Translations under genes and position numbers: made by a program
Shown: positions 21,804 through 33,800 of the stretch, in pieces
Layout: every line of letters starts with the position of its first letter
How positions within the stretch are numbered: position 1 is the stretch's first letter
The notes under the pieces: model-generated
What the model saw: only the letters and a program-made list of their open reading frames with translations
Told to the model about the DNA's origin: nothing
Database searches by the model: none
DNA from: Shinisaurus crocodilurus
Taxonomy: Eukaryota > Chordata > Lepidosauria > Squamata > Shinisauridae
Length of the DNA: 64,000 bases
Direction of reading: 5' to 3'
NCBI GenBank assembly: GCA_021292165.1
Contig: CM037877.1
Location: 212,908,716-212,972,715, forward strand

Positions 21804-23018
21804 CCTACAAATGCCCCTGGCTCTGAGGATATCCTTGGTAGTACTAGTATTTTCTGTGCCTGTGTGAATTCTCCCCACTGTTTTGCACTCATGATCTTAG
21901 TCACTTGATTCAGTTTCCTTCTCTGTGTAATGTGGGTTGTTGCTGGAACAGAAAAAAATGTAGATCAACTCCCCACCCTACCCCCACCCCCGCTCTACAC
22001 ACATGAACTTTAAGTTTGCATGTCTCAGTTTCCCCTTTCTGTGCATGGGTTGCTGGCTGCTAAGGATTCAAAAGACTGTTCCACCTATGGTGACCCCTTG
22101 GCTTGAGCCCTTCAACCTCAGTGAGCACCAGCCACTGCTGGGCTGAGTGCCTGAATAAGGCTTGTGTGTCTGTGCAAAGGGGAAGACAGGATCCACAGCT
22201 GGGCGGACTGGGAAGGCTCCTTTACTCCCTCCTTCAGGCTTCCCATTAAAGCAGAGCCAAACATGTAAGTCAGGCTACCCCCCAGGCAGTTCTACTGTCC
22301 CATTCAGATAACATCCTGTTGCCTTTTTCCTGAACCCTGTGCACCCATCAGTTCATACACAGGGCTCCTGCCTGCACACGCAAGCTTTGCCATTCACTTC
22401 AACGGCAGCTGCTCCCTCTCGCTGAAGTGAAAGGGAACCCTTACGGATGTTGTGGTTTCATGCGTGCATTGGAGCATCCACAGCAGATGACCGGATCAGA
22501 GTGTCTACGTTTATATACGTCTAATGTAAATGGCACAACGAAATGAGTTTGTACGCTAAGTGAACAGAGAGAGAAAAAGAAATGAGCTGTCCAGAAAAGA
22601 TAGCCTCCTGCTTTAAGAGAGCCTTCTCAGGCTTTCAGTGAACACGTGGAAGGGGGAACCGGACGGCGCACGCTGCCTCTCCTCTCCTGACCTTTCCTGA
22701 GATGATGCATCCATTTGACAGTCTGAGCCTACACACGTACAACGATGCCTGCGCATAGGGCTCTCTCTCCACGCAGTCGGGAATGTACCACTGTATGCAT
22801 GGAGGCTCAGTGCAGGCCTTCCAGTAAAAGTGCCTGAGTCAGGGCCAGCTGCTGTGATCTCCCATCCCTCCCTGTGCGTGCTCAGTAAACGCAGATGATA
22901 GATCACAGATCGGAGGTTTGAAAGGGACCACAGCAAATGCGTTACAGACAGTAGAACCTCCATGCTACATAACAGTTTGGGAGCAAGCAGTGCTTCTTGC
23001 AATCATAACATCTATACT
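21804..23018. other. No gene recognised
   Basis: Mixed-composition sequence; the 129-codon minus frame at 22613-23002 shows no domain. Confidence 0.5.
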
Positions 23019-23343
23019 GGGCCGGTTCACATGACATGGAAACTGCAGGGGAGCAGAACCCCCCCCCCCCCGCAGTTCCCGTGTCATGTGAACACCGGCC
23101 GGGGGCGCCCCCACGGGACGGCCACATGCGCGAAACACACAAAGTGACCATGGGCGGTAAAGGGGTAAGCCCCTACCGCATGTGGCCACCCTGCCGTGCG
23201 AACAGCGGGCGGCCGTCCCGCGGGGGCCTCCCGTGGCCGCACAGAGGCCCAAACGAGCCCTCTGGGCATCCCGAGCTGCTGCCCCCTGCGGACGGCCCCG
23301 TGCTGCCTCCCCCGCTCGCCGCCCGGGTCATATGAACCGGCCC
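23019..23343. mobile_element. CpG-rich TIR element with a third internal terminus
   Basis: Starts GGGCCGGTTCACATGAC and ends GTCATATGAACCGGCCC (one mismatch between arms). An extra inverted copy of the left end lies at 23069-23101 after a C14 run, so the left 83 bp form their own hairpin. The interior is over 70% GC by eye, with many CpG. No clear target duplication was found and the superfamily is unknown. The overlapping Pro/Arg-rich frames are compositional. Confidence 0.7.
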
Positions 23344-24445
23344 ATTGTGTCCTCTGCATGCATTGGATGAAGTATGCTCGGTTTATTTGATGCCACTAAA
23401 CTGTTTGGATGCCACTCCTAAAGCTTTATATAAATAAAGAGAAAAGCTCATTTCACAAACCAGTTTCATGAGCCCTTTTTAGAGCTACAAAGAAGTTTCA
23501 CATTTTATTAATCATCAGGTGACCTTCACTTATCATTTGCATGTACTCATGTGCTTTTTCTGAGGTATAATAAAGTCTCATGTTAGCACATCCCAAGAAC
23601 TGCTTGGGATATGCAATTTACCATGTGTGCTGAAGTGTTGTGGCTAGAATGATTGGACTGGTGGATCAAAAGTGTGCTTTGTACTTGAGTACAAAGAAGG
23701 CTCCTTGTGGGTGAGTCATCTAATTTATGAACTAATCCAGAAGATCTAATGCTATACCTGCATTCTCAAGGAAAGGAAGAAAGCTGGTTCAGATAACTGG
23801 CCAACTGCAGCTTAACTTCAGTGTTACCCTTAAATATTTCTAAGGCCAAAGAAAGAAAGGTGAAAGATATGGAAGAAAAAATTAAAGTTAATTTTATAAA
23901 GCGAAGCAGTTTGCTATTCTTTATGAAATTTCTCATTTCATTCCATCTTCTAATTTGTGTGTGTGTGTGTGTGTGTATACACACACAACAACAACAAAAT
24001 CAGATTCATATGTTTAAAACATTGATTGCCTCCTGTCACACTTACATCTAAGATGTAAAAGAGGGTAGTTTAAACTTTAGAAAAGAGAGAAAACTGGGAA
24101 TGGGCCTTGTGGAAAATATATTGCCTCTTTCCTCCCCACTAATGTCTTCTTCCAGTGAATCCTGAGAAGGCCAAGATGTGGCAACCATTGTTAAAAGATG
24201 TGGCAGATGAATTTGATACCCCCTTTTTGAGAAAACATTTGGATTTGGAAACAGAGGAAACACAATAGATCTAGTCTACCACTCTCAATTTAAAGAGGAC
24301 AGCTGTTTAAAGGAAATCTGCCACCTCAGTTGTGGTCCATTGAGGATAGGAAAGGTTTCCCCCTTTTTGTTAGGGCACCAGTCACCATCATAGATAAATA
24401 TCGTATGTTGGGTGAATTGTGCCTAATAAAAATTCCTTTACAAAG
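23344..24445. other. No gene recognised; GT/AC dinucleotide run
   Basis: A GT run turning into an AC run lies at 23957-23988. Otherwise there is AT-rich sequence without recognisable content. Confidence 0.55.
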
Positions 24446-24580
24446 GCTTGGGTGACCTTGGGCCAGTCACCATCTCTCAGTCTAACCTACCTCACAGTGT
24501 TATTGTGGGAAGAGGGTGGGGAGGAAACATGTACATAGCTTCAACCTCCTTGGAGGACAGGTGGTATATAAGTGTATACA
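24446..24580 (+). mobile_element. MIR-like SINE, 5'-truncated copy
   Basis: GGGTGACCTTGGGCCAGTCACC, TCTAACCTACCTCACAGTGTT, then a GGTGGTATATAAGTG tail. The head is missing. Confidence 0.7.
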
Positions 24581-25299
24581 TATATCAGACTGGTGGACAG
24601 GTTTAGTTTTGTTCAAGGTTTGCATAATTGCCACATTTGGGGTTGAGATGGATTTTTCTCCATCAAGGTTGCATTGGCTAACAACTACAGCTCTGCTCAG
24701 CTGTCCCCCCTTAAGCAACTACAGTTGTGTGAGGGAGGAGAACAGGGCTGTGCTTGTTGGCCTCACTACTTCCTCTGCCACCCATCACTGCAGCTTTCCC
24801 AATACTTGGAGAGGGAAGCCTGGTCTATCTACGTAAGCTCCCCATGCAGTTTAGAACCCTGTGCGATCAGGATTCCAAAACATACAGGAGACCTACCTAT
24901 GCAAAGCAGGCTGCCTGCTTCAGATGTTCCCCCTCCATCATGTGAAAGGTTGCATGGCCAGGTGACAAGGACCCTGGTCTTTGTTTTGTCTCCACCTGTC
25001 ACATTCGGATTGGCTTCTTAAAGGAGGCACCTGTAGCCGCTTTTTAAAATTTTTTTTATTTTTATGCATGCATCTTTCTATGCAATGCACTGTGCACAAT
25101 GCAATTGCTTGTGGCAACTGTGGTTTGGGTTGGATGGGTTGATCCATGTGTAGCTGTGGAGATGATTTTGCTTCACTTCAACAAAGAAAATTAGATGGCT
25201 ATTAATTTATAATTATTTTTTGGCTGCCTAATTAAGGGTGGAACCCTAAGGGGACCATTAGTCCCTTCCAACACCTAAGGTCATTGCTGAGTTCTCACA
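24581..25299. other. No gene recognised
   Basis: No recognisable domain or repeat. Confidence 0.5.
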
Positions 25300-27137
25300 A
25301 GCACAATTTTGAGGTGGATTTCACGATTCCTCTTCTGGCCAAATAAAAGCAACAAAAAAGCTTTCTTCAGATACATGCACAGTAAAAGACAGAAGAAAGA
25401 ACTGGTGGTTCAACTACGCAATGAGGATGGCAAATTGATAACAGAAGACAAAGAAAAGGCAGAAGTGTTCAATTCCTACTTCGGCTCGGTCTTCTCCCAA
25501 AAGAGGGTCTATGACCCCCCTGGCAAACCTGAAGTGCAGACTGAAGGGGCAGGATTGCAGCTTGAGATTGATAGGCAAATGGTCAAGGATCCGAGCACCT
25601 GATTGCTCTGAACGAGTTTAAATCTCCAGGGCCTTATGAGCTGCATCCTAGAGTAATAAAGGAACTGGCAGAAGAACTCTCAGAACCACTGTCTATTATC
25701 TTTGAGAAATCATGGAGGACAGGTGAAGTGCCAGATGACTGGAGGAGGGCAAATGTTGTTCCCATCTTCAAAAAGGGCAAGAAGGAGGAACCTGGGAACT
25801 ATAGGCCAGTCAGTCTGACATCAATCCCCGGGAAGATTTTGGAGCAGATTATAAAGAAGTCAGTCTGCAAGCACCTTGAAAACAATGCAGTGAACAAATC
25901 CTGTCAGACTAATCTGATCTCATTTTTTGATCGGGTAACCTCCCTTGTGGACTGTGGGAATGCTGTGGACATTATATATCTGGACTTCAGCAAAGCTTTC
26001 GACAAAGTGCATCGATATCCCGATTAGTAAGCTAGCTAAGAGTGGGCTAGATGGAACAACTATCAGATGGATCCACAATTGGCTACAGAATCGGACTCAA
26101 AGAGTGCTTATCAATGGTTCCTTCTCAAACTGGGGAGAGGTAACAAGCGGGGTACCACAGGGCTCGGTCCTGGGCCCGGTGCTCTTCAACATTTTTATTA
26201 ATGACTTGGATCAGGAGGTACAGGGAATGCTTATCAAATTTGCAGATGACACAAAGTTGGGTGGAACCGCTAATACTCTGGAAGACAGAAACAAAATTCA
26301 AAGTGACCTCGATAGGCTGGAGCTCTGGGCCGAAAACAACAGAATGAAATTTAATAGGGATAAATGCCAAGTGCTGCACCTAGGGAGAGGAAACCAAATG
26401 CAGAGTTACAGAATGGGGGACACTTGGCTCAACAATACTATAAGTGAGAAGGATCTTGGAATTGTGGTAGATCACAAACTGAATATGAGCCAGCAATGCG
26501 ATGTGGCTGCAAAGAAGGCAAATGCAATTTTGGGCTGTATTAATAGAAGTATAGCTTCCAAATCGCGGGAAGTGATAATTTCCCCTTTACTCGGCACTGG
26601 TTAGGCCTCATCTTGAGTACTGCATCCAGTTCTGGGCACCTCACTTTAAGAAGGACATAGACAAACTGGAGAGGGTTCAGAGGAGGGCAACAAGGATGAT
26701 AAAGGGACTGGAAACAAGGCCCTATGAGGAGAGACTGAAAGAACTGGGCATGTTTAGCCTTCAGAAGAGGAGACTGAGGGGAGATATGATCGCACTCTTC
26801 CAGTATTTGAAGGGATGTCACACAGAGGAGGGCCAGGATCTCTTCTCGATCATCCCAGTTTGCAGGACACGGAATAATGGGCTCAAGTTACAGGAACCTA
26901 GATTCCACCTAAACATCAGGAAAAATTTCCTGACTGTCAGAGCAATAAGACAATGGAATCAACTACCTAGGGAGGTGGTGGGCTCTCCCACTCTGGAGGC
27001 ATTCAAGGTGCAGCTGGACAGACATCTGTCAGAGATGCTTTGACCTGGATTCCTGCATTGAGCAGGGGGTTGGACTCGATGGCCTTGTAGGCCCCTTCCA
27101 ACTCTACTTTTCTATGATTCTATGATTCTATGATCTT
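25300..27137 (+). mobile_element. 5'-truncated CR1 LINE with frameshifts
   Basis: The RT half of a CR1 is readable through four frames (25309-25602, 25728-26027, 25945-26604, 26696-27043). Motifs: DDWRRANVVPIFKKGKKEEP, GNYRPVSLTSIPGKILEQI, YLDFSKAFDKV, SGVPQGSVLGPVLFNIFIND, IKFADDTKL (catalytic Asp pair) and [19 protein letters not shown]. The 3' end has the typical CR1 GAGCAGGGGGTTGGACTCGA block and a short (ATTCTATG)n tail at 27113-27137. The endonuclease is missing, as is usual for 5'-truncated copies. TGA at 25600 and several indels make it dead. Confidence 0.95.
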
Positions 27138-27320
27138 AGGAATGTCAAGGTAAGCAAAGATAATTTTGATAACTTGTTACATTTCTACATTTCTTCACAT
27201 CCTTCAATTTCTGTTGAATTACCTGGCAGGAGAGATACCATGATCATGAATTCCACTTCCAGCAGAATTCAAAGAGCATTTGGAGGTTCCTGCTCAGGCA
27301 AAAACAAAACAAAACACAAC

Positions 27321-28036
27321 CTTCTGATCAGGACCGGTGCAGGGCAGTTTGGCGCCCTAGGCTACATTATATTTAGCGGGCCCCCCTCGTGCCGTGGGGG
27401 GGGGCTCCGGAAAGCAGCCCTGCTCTGCAACCTCCACCGGACCCCCCCCGCACGCTGCCGCTGCCGCCCCCCCACCTACCTTCCCAGTCCGACGCCTCCT
27501 CCGAAAAGGGACCCCCGCGCTCTGTTTTTCGCCGGGGGAAACCAGAGCAACAGGGCTGTTTAAGCCCTGTTGCCCTGGTACTTCCCGCCAAAACAGAGCG
27601 CGGGCGGGGCTCCGGAAACAGCACGGAGAAGGTAGGTGTCGGGGGGGGAGGCGGCGCGGAGGAGAGTTGAAGCGAAGCGAGGGGGGAGGTGGCGCGGAGG
27701 GGGGGAGGCGGCGCAGAGGCGAAGCGAGGCGAGGCGAGGTGGGGGGAGGCGGCGCGGGGGGGGAGGCGGCGCGAGGCGGGGGGAGGCAGCGCAGAGGCGA
27801 AGCGAGGCGAGGTGGGAGGCGGCGCGGAGGCGAGGCAAGGTAGGGGGGAGGCGCCCAGGCTCGGCCCCACCACTACTCCGGGCGCACTTACCTGGCTTTC
27901 TCGGAGAGGAGGGCGGGCGGGCAGGGCAGGAGCGCACCGGCAGCGAAGAGGAGCGCAGCGTTCTGCGCCCTCTTCCGCTACGCGCCCTAGGCAACCGCCT
28001 AGTTGGCCTAGCGGTAGCGCCGGCCCTGCTTCTGAT
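27321..28036 (-). mobile_element. hAT element, CAGGGCCGGTGC family, 700 bp
   Basis: The element occupies 27329-28028, with perfect 8-bp duplications CTTCTGAT at each end (included in the span). Ends CAGGACCGGTGC and GCGCCGGCCCTG are inverted. The interior is a purine-strand GC-rich array of GGCGAGG / GAAGCGAGG units (27640-27850). Long frames over it are compositional artefacts. No transposase is present. Confidence 0.93.
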
Positions 28037-28088
28037 AAATTCCAAAGGTTACAGAAGCTCCTTTCACCATCATAAAGTGGTACTCTAC

Positions 28089-28165
28089 CTTCCCAACCCG
28101 GTGCCCTTTAGATGTGTTGGACTACAACTCCCATCATCCCCCAGCCAGTGCAGCCACTTGACATG
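28089..28165 (+). mobile_element. hAT-like MITE, left half only
   Basis: TTGGACTACAACTCCCATCATCCCCCAGCCAG is the half-hairpin seen complete at 29503-29638, 53636-53771 and about 54262-54375. Confidence 0.6.
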
Positions 28166-28169
28166 CTGG

Positions 28170-29490
28170 CTGGGGATACTGGTGGGTATCAAGCTGGACA
28201 AGGCTGCCATATGGCAATGGCAGGGCCCCCTTCCCGCAACCACAGTAGTCACTTGCTGACAGCAGCCAAGTGGTGTTTTCAGCCAGCCCTTCCCCACACT
28301 TACATACAAATATATGCTGAAGTAATAAACAAACAATGGATCCATTAGGATTCTATAAAAATCTCTTATCTGCTTAAGAAGATAATCTATTCTATAACAC
28401 CTGTTCTTAAATTATTCACCTTGGCTGAATTCTTAAGTTAATTTACTGGAAGCATGTTACATCAAAATCAGTGGGACTTACCAGATAGCTAAAATTGATA
28501 GAAGTCTTTGTATAAAATGTGCTCTACACCTGGTGACTGAAAATGCTGCCACAGCCCCTTGATAAACTGCATGGTTTAGAATGGGTACTATAGAAAATGC
28601 TTAAAAATCATTGCAGATAATATCTTCGGAGCAATCCTCAATTCCTTGGTATCCGTACAGGTTGATCCTCTCTAGAAATTCATTAAATAGGAGGTCTAAG
28701 CTTATAGACTCTGGAAATCAACATTTCCCTTGTCCCCTGTTTGCGGGTGGGGGGAGGTGGGTTGTTCTCGTTTTGCCAGCCCGTATTAGAAATACAGCAA
28801 TATAATTTCATCTATCGAATAGTAAAGAAGCATTACTCACACTGCTGTTTAATTAGTTGTGCAGAGTAGGCCACTCGTGGAAATTCTCCTTTTCCCGTCT
28901 CTATAATCCTCCTAGTATGTCATAAATCTGGCCCCGGGACACGTCTCACTGCATGGCTGTTTGTCCCTGGACTCCCTAAGTACAGCTGGCACAACACTGG
29001 ATTCCTCAAGAACTGAAAGTGTTTTAAGACCTCCTCTTAGCTCCAGCCCTGTTCATCCATCCACCTGTTGATACTTCTTAAAGGAATATCATCCCACCAA
29101 ATCCTCACAGCTATATAATTTTCACCCACATAATCTACACTGCACTTATATGTAGAGTATGTGATTTGCAGAATGTTTACTGTCTCAGAAGCACTCTAAT
29201 AATTACAACAGTGAATATTGATAAGCAATTGCTAAGCAAAGGGAATCTTTCAGGATTGTGACAGCCATTATTTGCAATGTGGACCCTGGGACACAGTGTG
29301 GACCCAACTTTAAGGTGCGTGATCAGTATACACTTGGGGCAGGAACTTGGGGGCAGGGGTCTGAAGCTCCACTTCCCCAAATGCAGCAGAACTGGCTTAC
29401 CACATTTGAAAGTAAGTGATGTTATACTTAGTGCCTTCTAAAAAGGAGGAGCAAGTACAGAGGCTAAAACTACCTGATTGTACTGCTGGA
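28170..29490. other. No gene recognised
   Basis: AT-rich sequence. Around 28921-29055 is a segment faintly resembling an old L2 C-terminus, too weak to call. Confidence 0.45.
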
Positions 29491-29502
29491 CTTGATCTAT
29501 GT

Positions 29503-29638
29503 CTGGGCTCTCCAACCGTGGGTCCCCAGATGTTGCTGGACTACAGCTCCCAGAATCCCTTGCCACTAGCCATGCTGGCTGGTTATGCTGGGAGCTGGAG
29601 GCCAGCAACATCTGGGGACCCAAGGTTAGAGAGCCCTG
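29503..29638. mobile_element. Complete palindromic hAT-like MITE
   Basis: 136 bp, nearly a full hairpin: CTGGGCTCTCCAACC, GGGTCCCCAGATGTTGCTGG and their complement at the right end. The flanking 8-bp duplication ATCTATGT is perfect (29495-29502, 29639-29646). Confidence 0.93.
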
Positions 29639-29646
29639 ATCTATGT

Positions 29647-30442
29647 ACTTGTTAACTCCCACTGACTGCATTTTAAAAATACAGCTTCCTCTAAATTTAT
29701 ATATTTATAATCAACAATACATTTATTCCCAGACCATCAGAGTGCCCCAAACACATTTCAGAGCCTTTCCAGACTACACACACACACACACACACACACA
29801 ATCTTTTGTTAAAGGGAATGAATGTTTGTTTGGAAGATTTATACTCCACCCTATCAGGTTATCTCAGGGGGGCTAGTCAAATAAAAATCTTTTAAAACAG
29901 TCATTTTACTCAAGGCACTGCTTACCCGGCACTCAACACTTCCCGGCACACAACAAATCACAATACTCTTTCAATGGGAGGAAAATGTGATTTTTCTCCC
30001 AGTTTGAGCATCAGTTGCAATGCCAGGTGCTGTGTGGAAAGTGGTTGTGTAACTGTCATGACCAAACATTTGACAGTGCCTGTGGAACCACTAATGAAGA
30101 GTGCCACAACTTCTCTGCCCTCTGCTTATGACATTTGCTGAATTTTTTACAGTTTAATTTTGTTTGTCATTAACAGTAGTACAGAGGTAAAATTTGAAGT
30201 GCATGGCTCATCATGACAGTCCCCATAGCCATGCCCCCAAGGAAAGTTCAAAAATGCAGGTAGCTGCATTTGGGTGGTCCAAAGTTTATTGTGTGGTGCA
30301 CACCCACAGTTCCTTATTCTCCACATATTTTGGCTATTATTGACATGACCACACAGCCATGACACTGCCTTGTGCCCAAAGAAAGCTTTGGGGCAGACAT
30401 GATGCAATGCCATCTAGTAGAGGACACTCTACTGGACGAGTG
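29647..30442. other. No gene recognised; (CA)n run
   Basis: CA dinucleotide run at about 29778-29801. 30260-30420 is the first unit of a diverged repeat described in findings. Confidence 0.5.
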
Positions 30443-30599
30443 GCCATGAAACTCACTGGGTGACTTTGGGCCAGTCACTGACTCTCAGCCTAACCTACCT
30501 CACAGGGTTGTTGTGAGGATAAAATGGAGAGGAGGAGGAGGAGGATTATGTAAGCCGCCTTGGGTTCCTTGCAGGAAAAAAGGCGGGGTATAAATATAA

Positions 30600-30634
<35 letters not shown>

Positions 30635-30637
30635 ATG
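30443..30637 (+). mobile_element. MIR-like SINE, head missing
   Basis: Begins within GGCCATGAAACTCACTGGG, has the complete core, and ends in about nine AAAT units. Confidence 0.85.
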
Positions 30638-32028
30638 ATTTGGGATAACCCAAAGCTTATTGTGGGGTGCGCAGCCCCAGTTTCCCTTTCCTACATATAT
30701 TGGCTATTAATGGCATGGGTGCATGCACATGGCAGTGCCATATGCCATAACAAACCTTTGAGACAGACACAGTTCAATACAATTCAATAGCATCTCATAG
30801 AGATTAGAGAACACTATCCTGGAGATTTGAGTGTATGATTTGGGGTCATCATACATTAATAAGTGTTACACAAAACAACGGTTTAGATTGGAGAGAATTA
30901 TTGTTTATCTTGAAGGGGACAGCCCCCTAATCCTGAAGATATATGATATGGGATAGTCTAATGCTTATTATGGAGTGCAGGGGCATATAAGGTCTTTCTT
31001 AAGTTTGCTGATTGAAGTTGAACAACTCTGTTTTGATGAATCACACAAATAAGGTACTGGGAACCAACTTCAACATTATATTAATTGCTGGAATGTCACT
31101 GTTCTGTGAAGGTGCTCACCAATCTAAAAGTGATATCAACAGCAGCAACAAAACTAAAGGCACTTCCGGGTGGCTCTACCCGAAGTTGTTTTCAGGTTGG
31201 GGGATGAAGTAGTGGTGCAATCCTGAGTAGTTACGTACTACAAAAGGGGAATTCAAAATGAAGTCAATAATTTACAGTCCGCAGACTAGATTGCTCTGGA
31301 AACCAAATACCTGGACTTCAGCCTCTCTCATTGTTTGATTTTACAAAACAAAAGAACCTGATGGACAAGGATTTTCTGAAACGGAAACTAAAGCTTCTCC
31401 TCAACCTTTATTCATCCCCAAAATAAACAAAACAATTCAGTTGACAATAAACTTGATCTTGATACCTGCAGCTGAAGACAGAAAAGGTGTCACACAGACT
31501 ATATCGTGCTCTCTAATGGTTAAGATTCACTTTACATGAATCAGATCTTGTATTTATTAAGCATACAAAAGATTTTCACCATCTATCCAGAGCTGAATGA
31601 GAAATATTTCAGATCTAAAGTTATTTCACTCTTCCTTTCTAATACACAGTTCATCTAAATATTATTATCTATAGTTCCCTACTGTATACAGATTACATGG
31701 GGAGGGGGGATCTTTAAGACTGCTGCTGTACAAATGTATTTTCTAAACCTGAAACCCAAGGAAACAAGGAAATGCAAGCAAAGCCAGCAATTATTATCTG
31801 TGTAACCATAACCATTGGACACTAACTATGGTTGATGCATGGTCCCATTGGTCAGGGAGCAACAAAGCTCAGTTGCTGGCTGCATTACTTGACAATCATC
31901 TCCATAGATTCTTAAACAATTCTGATTTTACTATTTGTACAGAAAGCTGCTCTCTTACATTTAGTGGGGGGGGGGGGATCAAATTTCCCTATTTGGGACA
32001 GTGTAACAGCCTGAAAAATATCTGAATG
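30638..32028. other. No gene recognised; diverged direct repeats
   Basis: Segments beginning near 30638 and 30947 resemble 30267 onward (AAAG/AATGCTTATT-TGG-GTGC). The rest is featureless. Confidence 0.4.
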
Positions 32029-32192
32029 GCTTACACACTGGCTCAGCTTGTCTGAGCGTGGAAAGCTAAGCAGGATCAAGCCTGGTTATTACTTGGATGG
32101 GAGACCCTTCCTCTAGTTTCCTGCATTGAGCAGGGGGTTGGACTCAATAGCCTTGTAGGCTCCTTCCAACTCCATGATCTATGAAATCTATG
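32029..32192 (+). mobile_element. 5S-rRNA-headed SINE with CR1 tail, copy 1
   Basis: 32050-32106 closely resembles 5S rRNA: GTCTGA, GGAAAGCTAAGCAGGATC (A-box region of the 5S internal promoter), CCTGGTTATTACTTGGATGG and GAGAC (intermediate element and C box). From about 32121 the sequence is the CR1 3' end (GCATTGAGCAGGGGGTTGGA, then CCTTGTAGGCTCCTTCCAAC), as in the CR1 ending at 27137. The 5S part gives a type-1 pol III promoter and the tail presumably recruits the CR1 RT; that role is inferred. Confidence 0.9.
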
Positions 32193-33723
32193 TGCAATGA
32201 ATACACATTTACCCCATCATGTATACACTATAAGTATTATCCAATGCTGCACCAGTGCTCTAGTGAAAGCCAATAGCGTTTGCTGCCACAATGAGTTTTC
32301 TGGGGAAACCCATTGCGCCAGCAAGCAATATTGATGTTGCACTAGAAACAGTTTATACTAGCGCACCGTCATTTACATTAGCAATGGTGCAGTGTTGGAT
32401 ACTACCTTATGAAATCATATTGACCACATTCAATCTCACACTAAACCATAGTTTAGTGCTACATGAACAAACAGGAATGAACCACTTCTTCCCTCTCCTC
32501 TCTTCCTTTCATGTGGCCAGGAGGAAGAGTTTGGAAGCATTTGCTTCCAATTTTGCAGAACCACATTGTGTCATGTTATCCGGGCCAACAAATCATGGTT
32601 AACAATAATTATGGTTTGTTTGAAACAACTGAAGGAAACTCCTTCTGTTGGTGGAAGGAAACATTTGAATCCAACCCAATATTTATTATTTATTTACAGT
32701 ATTTCTTACCCTGCCTTTTAGTGCGAATGGTCACTCCCAAAGGTGGCTTACAATTTACACAGAAAAGAAAAAGTAAAACATTTCTTTAAAAAAAACACAA
32801 ATACACAGAACAGTAGCATCAAAAACAAAACCCAACACTAGCTGATGTGTTGTTGTTGTTTTTAAACACATTACAGCGGTATCAGCAGCATAATATCAGT
32901 TTGCCCTGGTATTATCCTGAGTTACTGCCTCATTTATTATAGGGCAGGAGCAAGTATGTGCTAAATTGTTATTGTATCATCCTTAGAACAATTTGCAATG
33001 TTCCTTTCAGAAATTTCAGAGAATATTGACCTCAAAAAAAAAGAATGGTGAGATATTTGTGGCATTTTTAACTCCAAAATATACCTTTAAAGATCAACAT
33101 TTGTAAATGAGTATAGAAAACAGTGACATAAGAAAATACTTTTGGGAAATGCCATTTAAAGACTGATTCATATATCACACAGTGATTTTACCACATTTGT
33201 TTCATATGCTGGGAGCGGTTATTTGCCATCCTGGAGCAAATCCATCTTCAGCGGTTCTATCTGATGTAATATACACTACCTCTCACCATTTCCATGTTGG
33301 CAACAGATGAAACTGTATGGCCAAATCACCTTGTGCATATCTTACTATATACAAAAACAAGTGTAAAGCAGACCAGCAAGCCAGGATCTGGAGAGATTGT
33401 TGAGATTTCACTGGGCAAGCTTGGACTTGCCCAGTGAAATTTTCGACTTTTGTTTACCTTAATGCAGACCCTCATGCCATATCACAAACAGCTTTTGAAA
33501 CTTCCCTCAGTTTCTAAAGGATTTTGCCATGTGGCATAAAAGGCTGCTGTTCAAGACACACAAAAGTCCGCAGTCCCCTTGGGTGCACACAGAACTAGCT
33601 GTTGTACAGATTTTAGGATCCTGGCTGTTATTTTTAAGATAATAAGTGCTCTACCTCATTTTGAACACTATGATGTCTGTCTTTGAAAATTCTCTATTTA
33701 ACACATGCAAACTTATTTAGATG
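32193..33723. other. Downstream flank of receptor gene; no further exon seen
   Basis: 32670-32770 reads on the minus strand as an L2-like 3' tail (ACCCTGCCTTTTAGTG-CAAATTTAC-like). Otherwise there is AT-rich sequence. The 3' UTR of the receptor gene should lie here, but its end is not determined. Confidence 0.45.
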
Positions 33724-33800
33724 TCAGTCATTTTCTCTTGAGTCTTCAGTATTTGGCATCTGGCTGAGCAAACAATAGACAGATGCAGCTGGGACCTCTA
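33724..33800 (-). CDS. Receptor gene exon 7: terminal cytoplasmic tail with ITIM-like motif (predicted)
   Basis: Follows a strong acceptor: a CT-repeat polypyrimidine tract ending in CAG at 33801-33803. Entering in phase 1, which matches the donor of exon 6, it reads VEVPAASVYCLLSQMPNTED, then SREND and stop TGA. SVYCLL fits the ITIM consensus (S/I/V/L-x-Y-x-x-I/V/L). If it is real, phosphorylation of this tyrosine could recruit SH2 phosphatases; that is known for ITIMs in CD300-type receptors and inferred here. The exon is short, so phase, acceptor quality and an early stop are the only evidence. Confidence 0.5.

Noticed and set aside
22965..23390. CpG-rich frames suggesting a promoter CpG island or gene
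   Set aside because: The CpG block ends exactly at transposon-like inverted repeats and has no neighbouring exon.
27373..28259. Several long overlapping frames (up to 207 codons) in a GC-rich block
   Set aside because: They read the GGCGAGG-type repeat inside a hAT element; low-complexity Arg/Gly/Ala and Pro/Ala composition on both strands, no domain.
32050..32106. 5S rRNA gene
   Set aside because: Only the 3' two thirds of 5S is present and it is fused to a CR1 tail; the second copy shows the same fusion, so it is a SINE.
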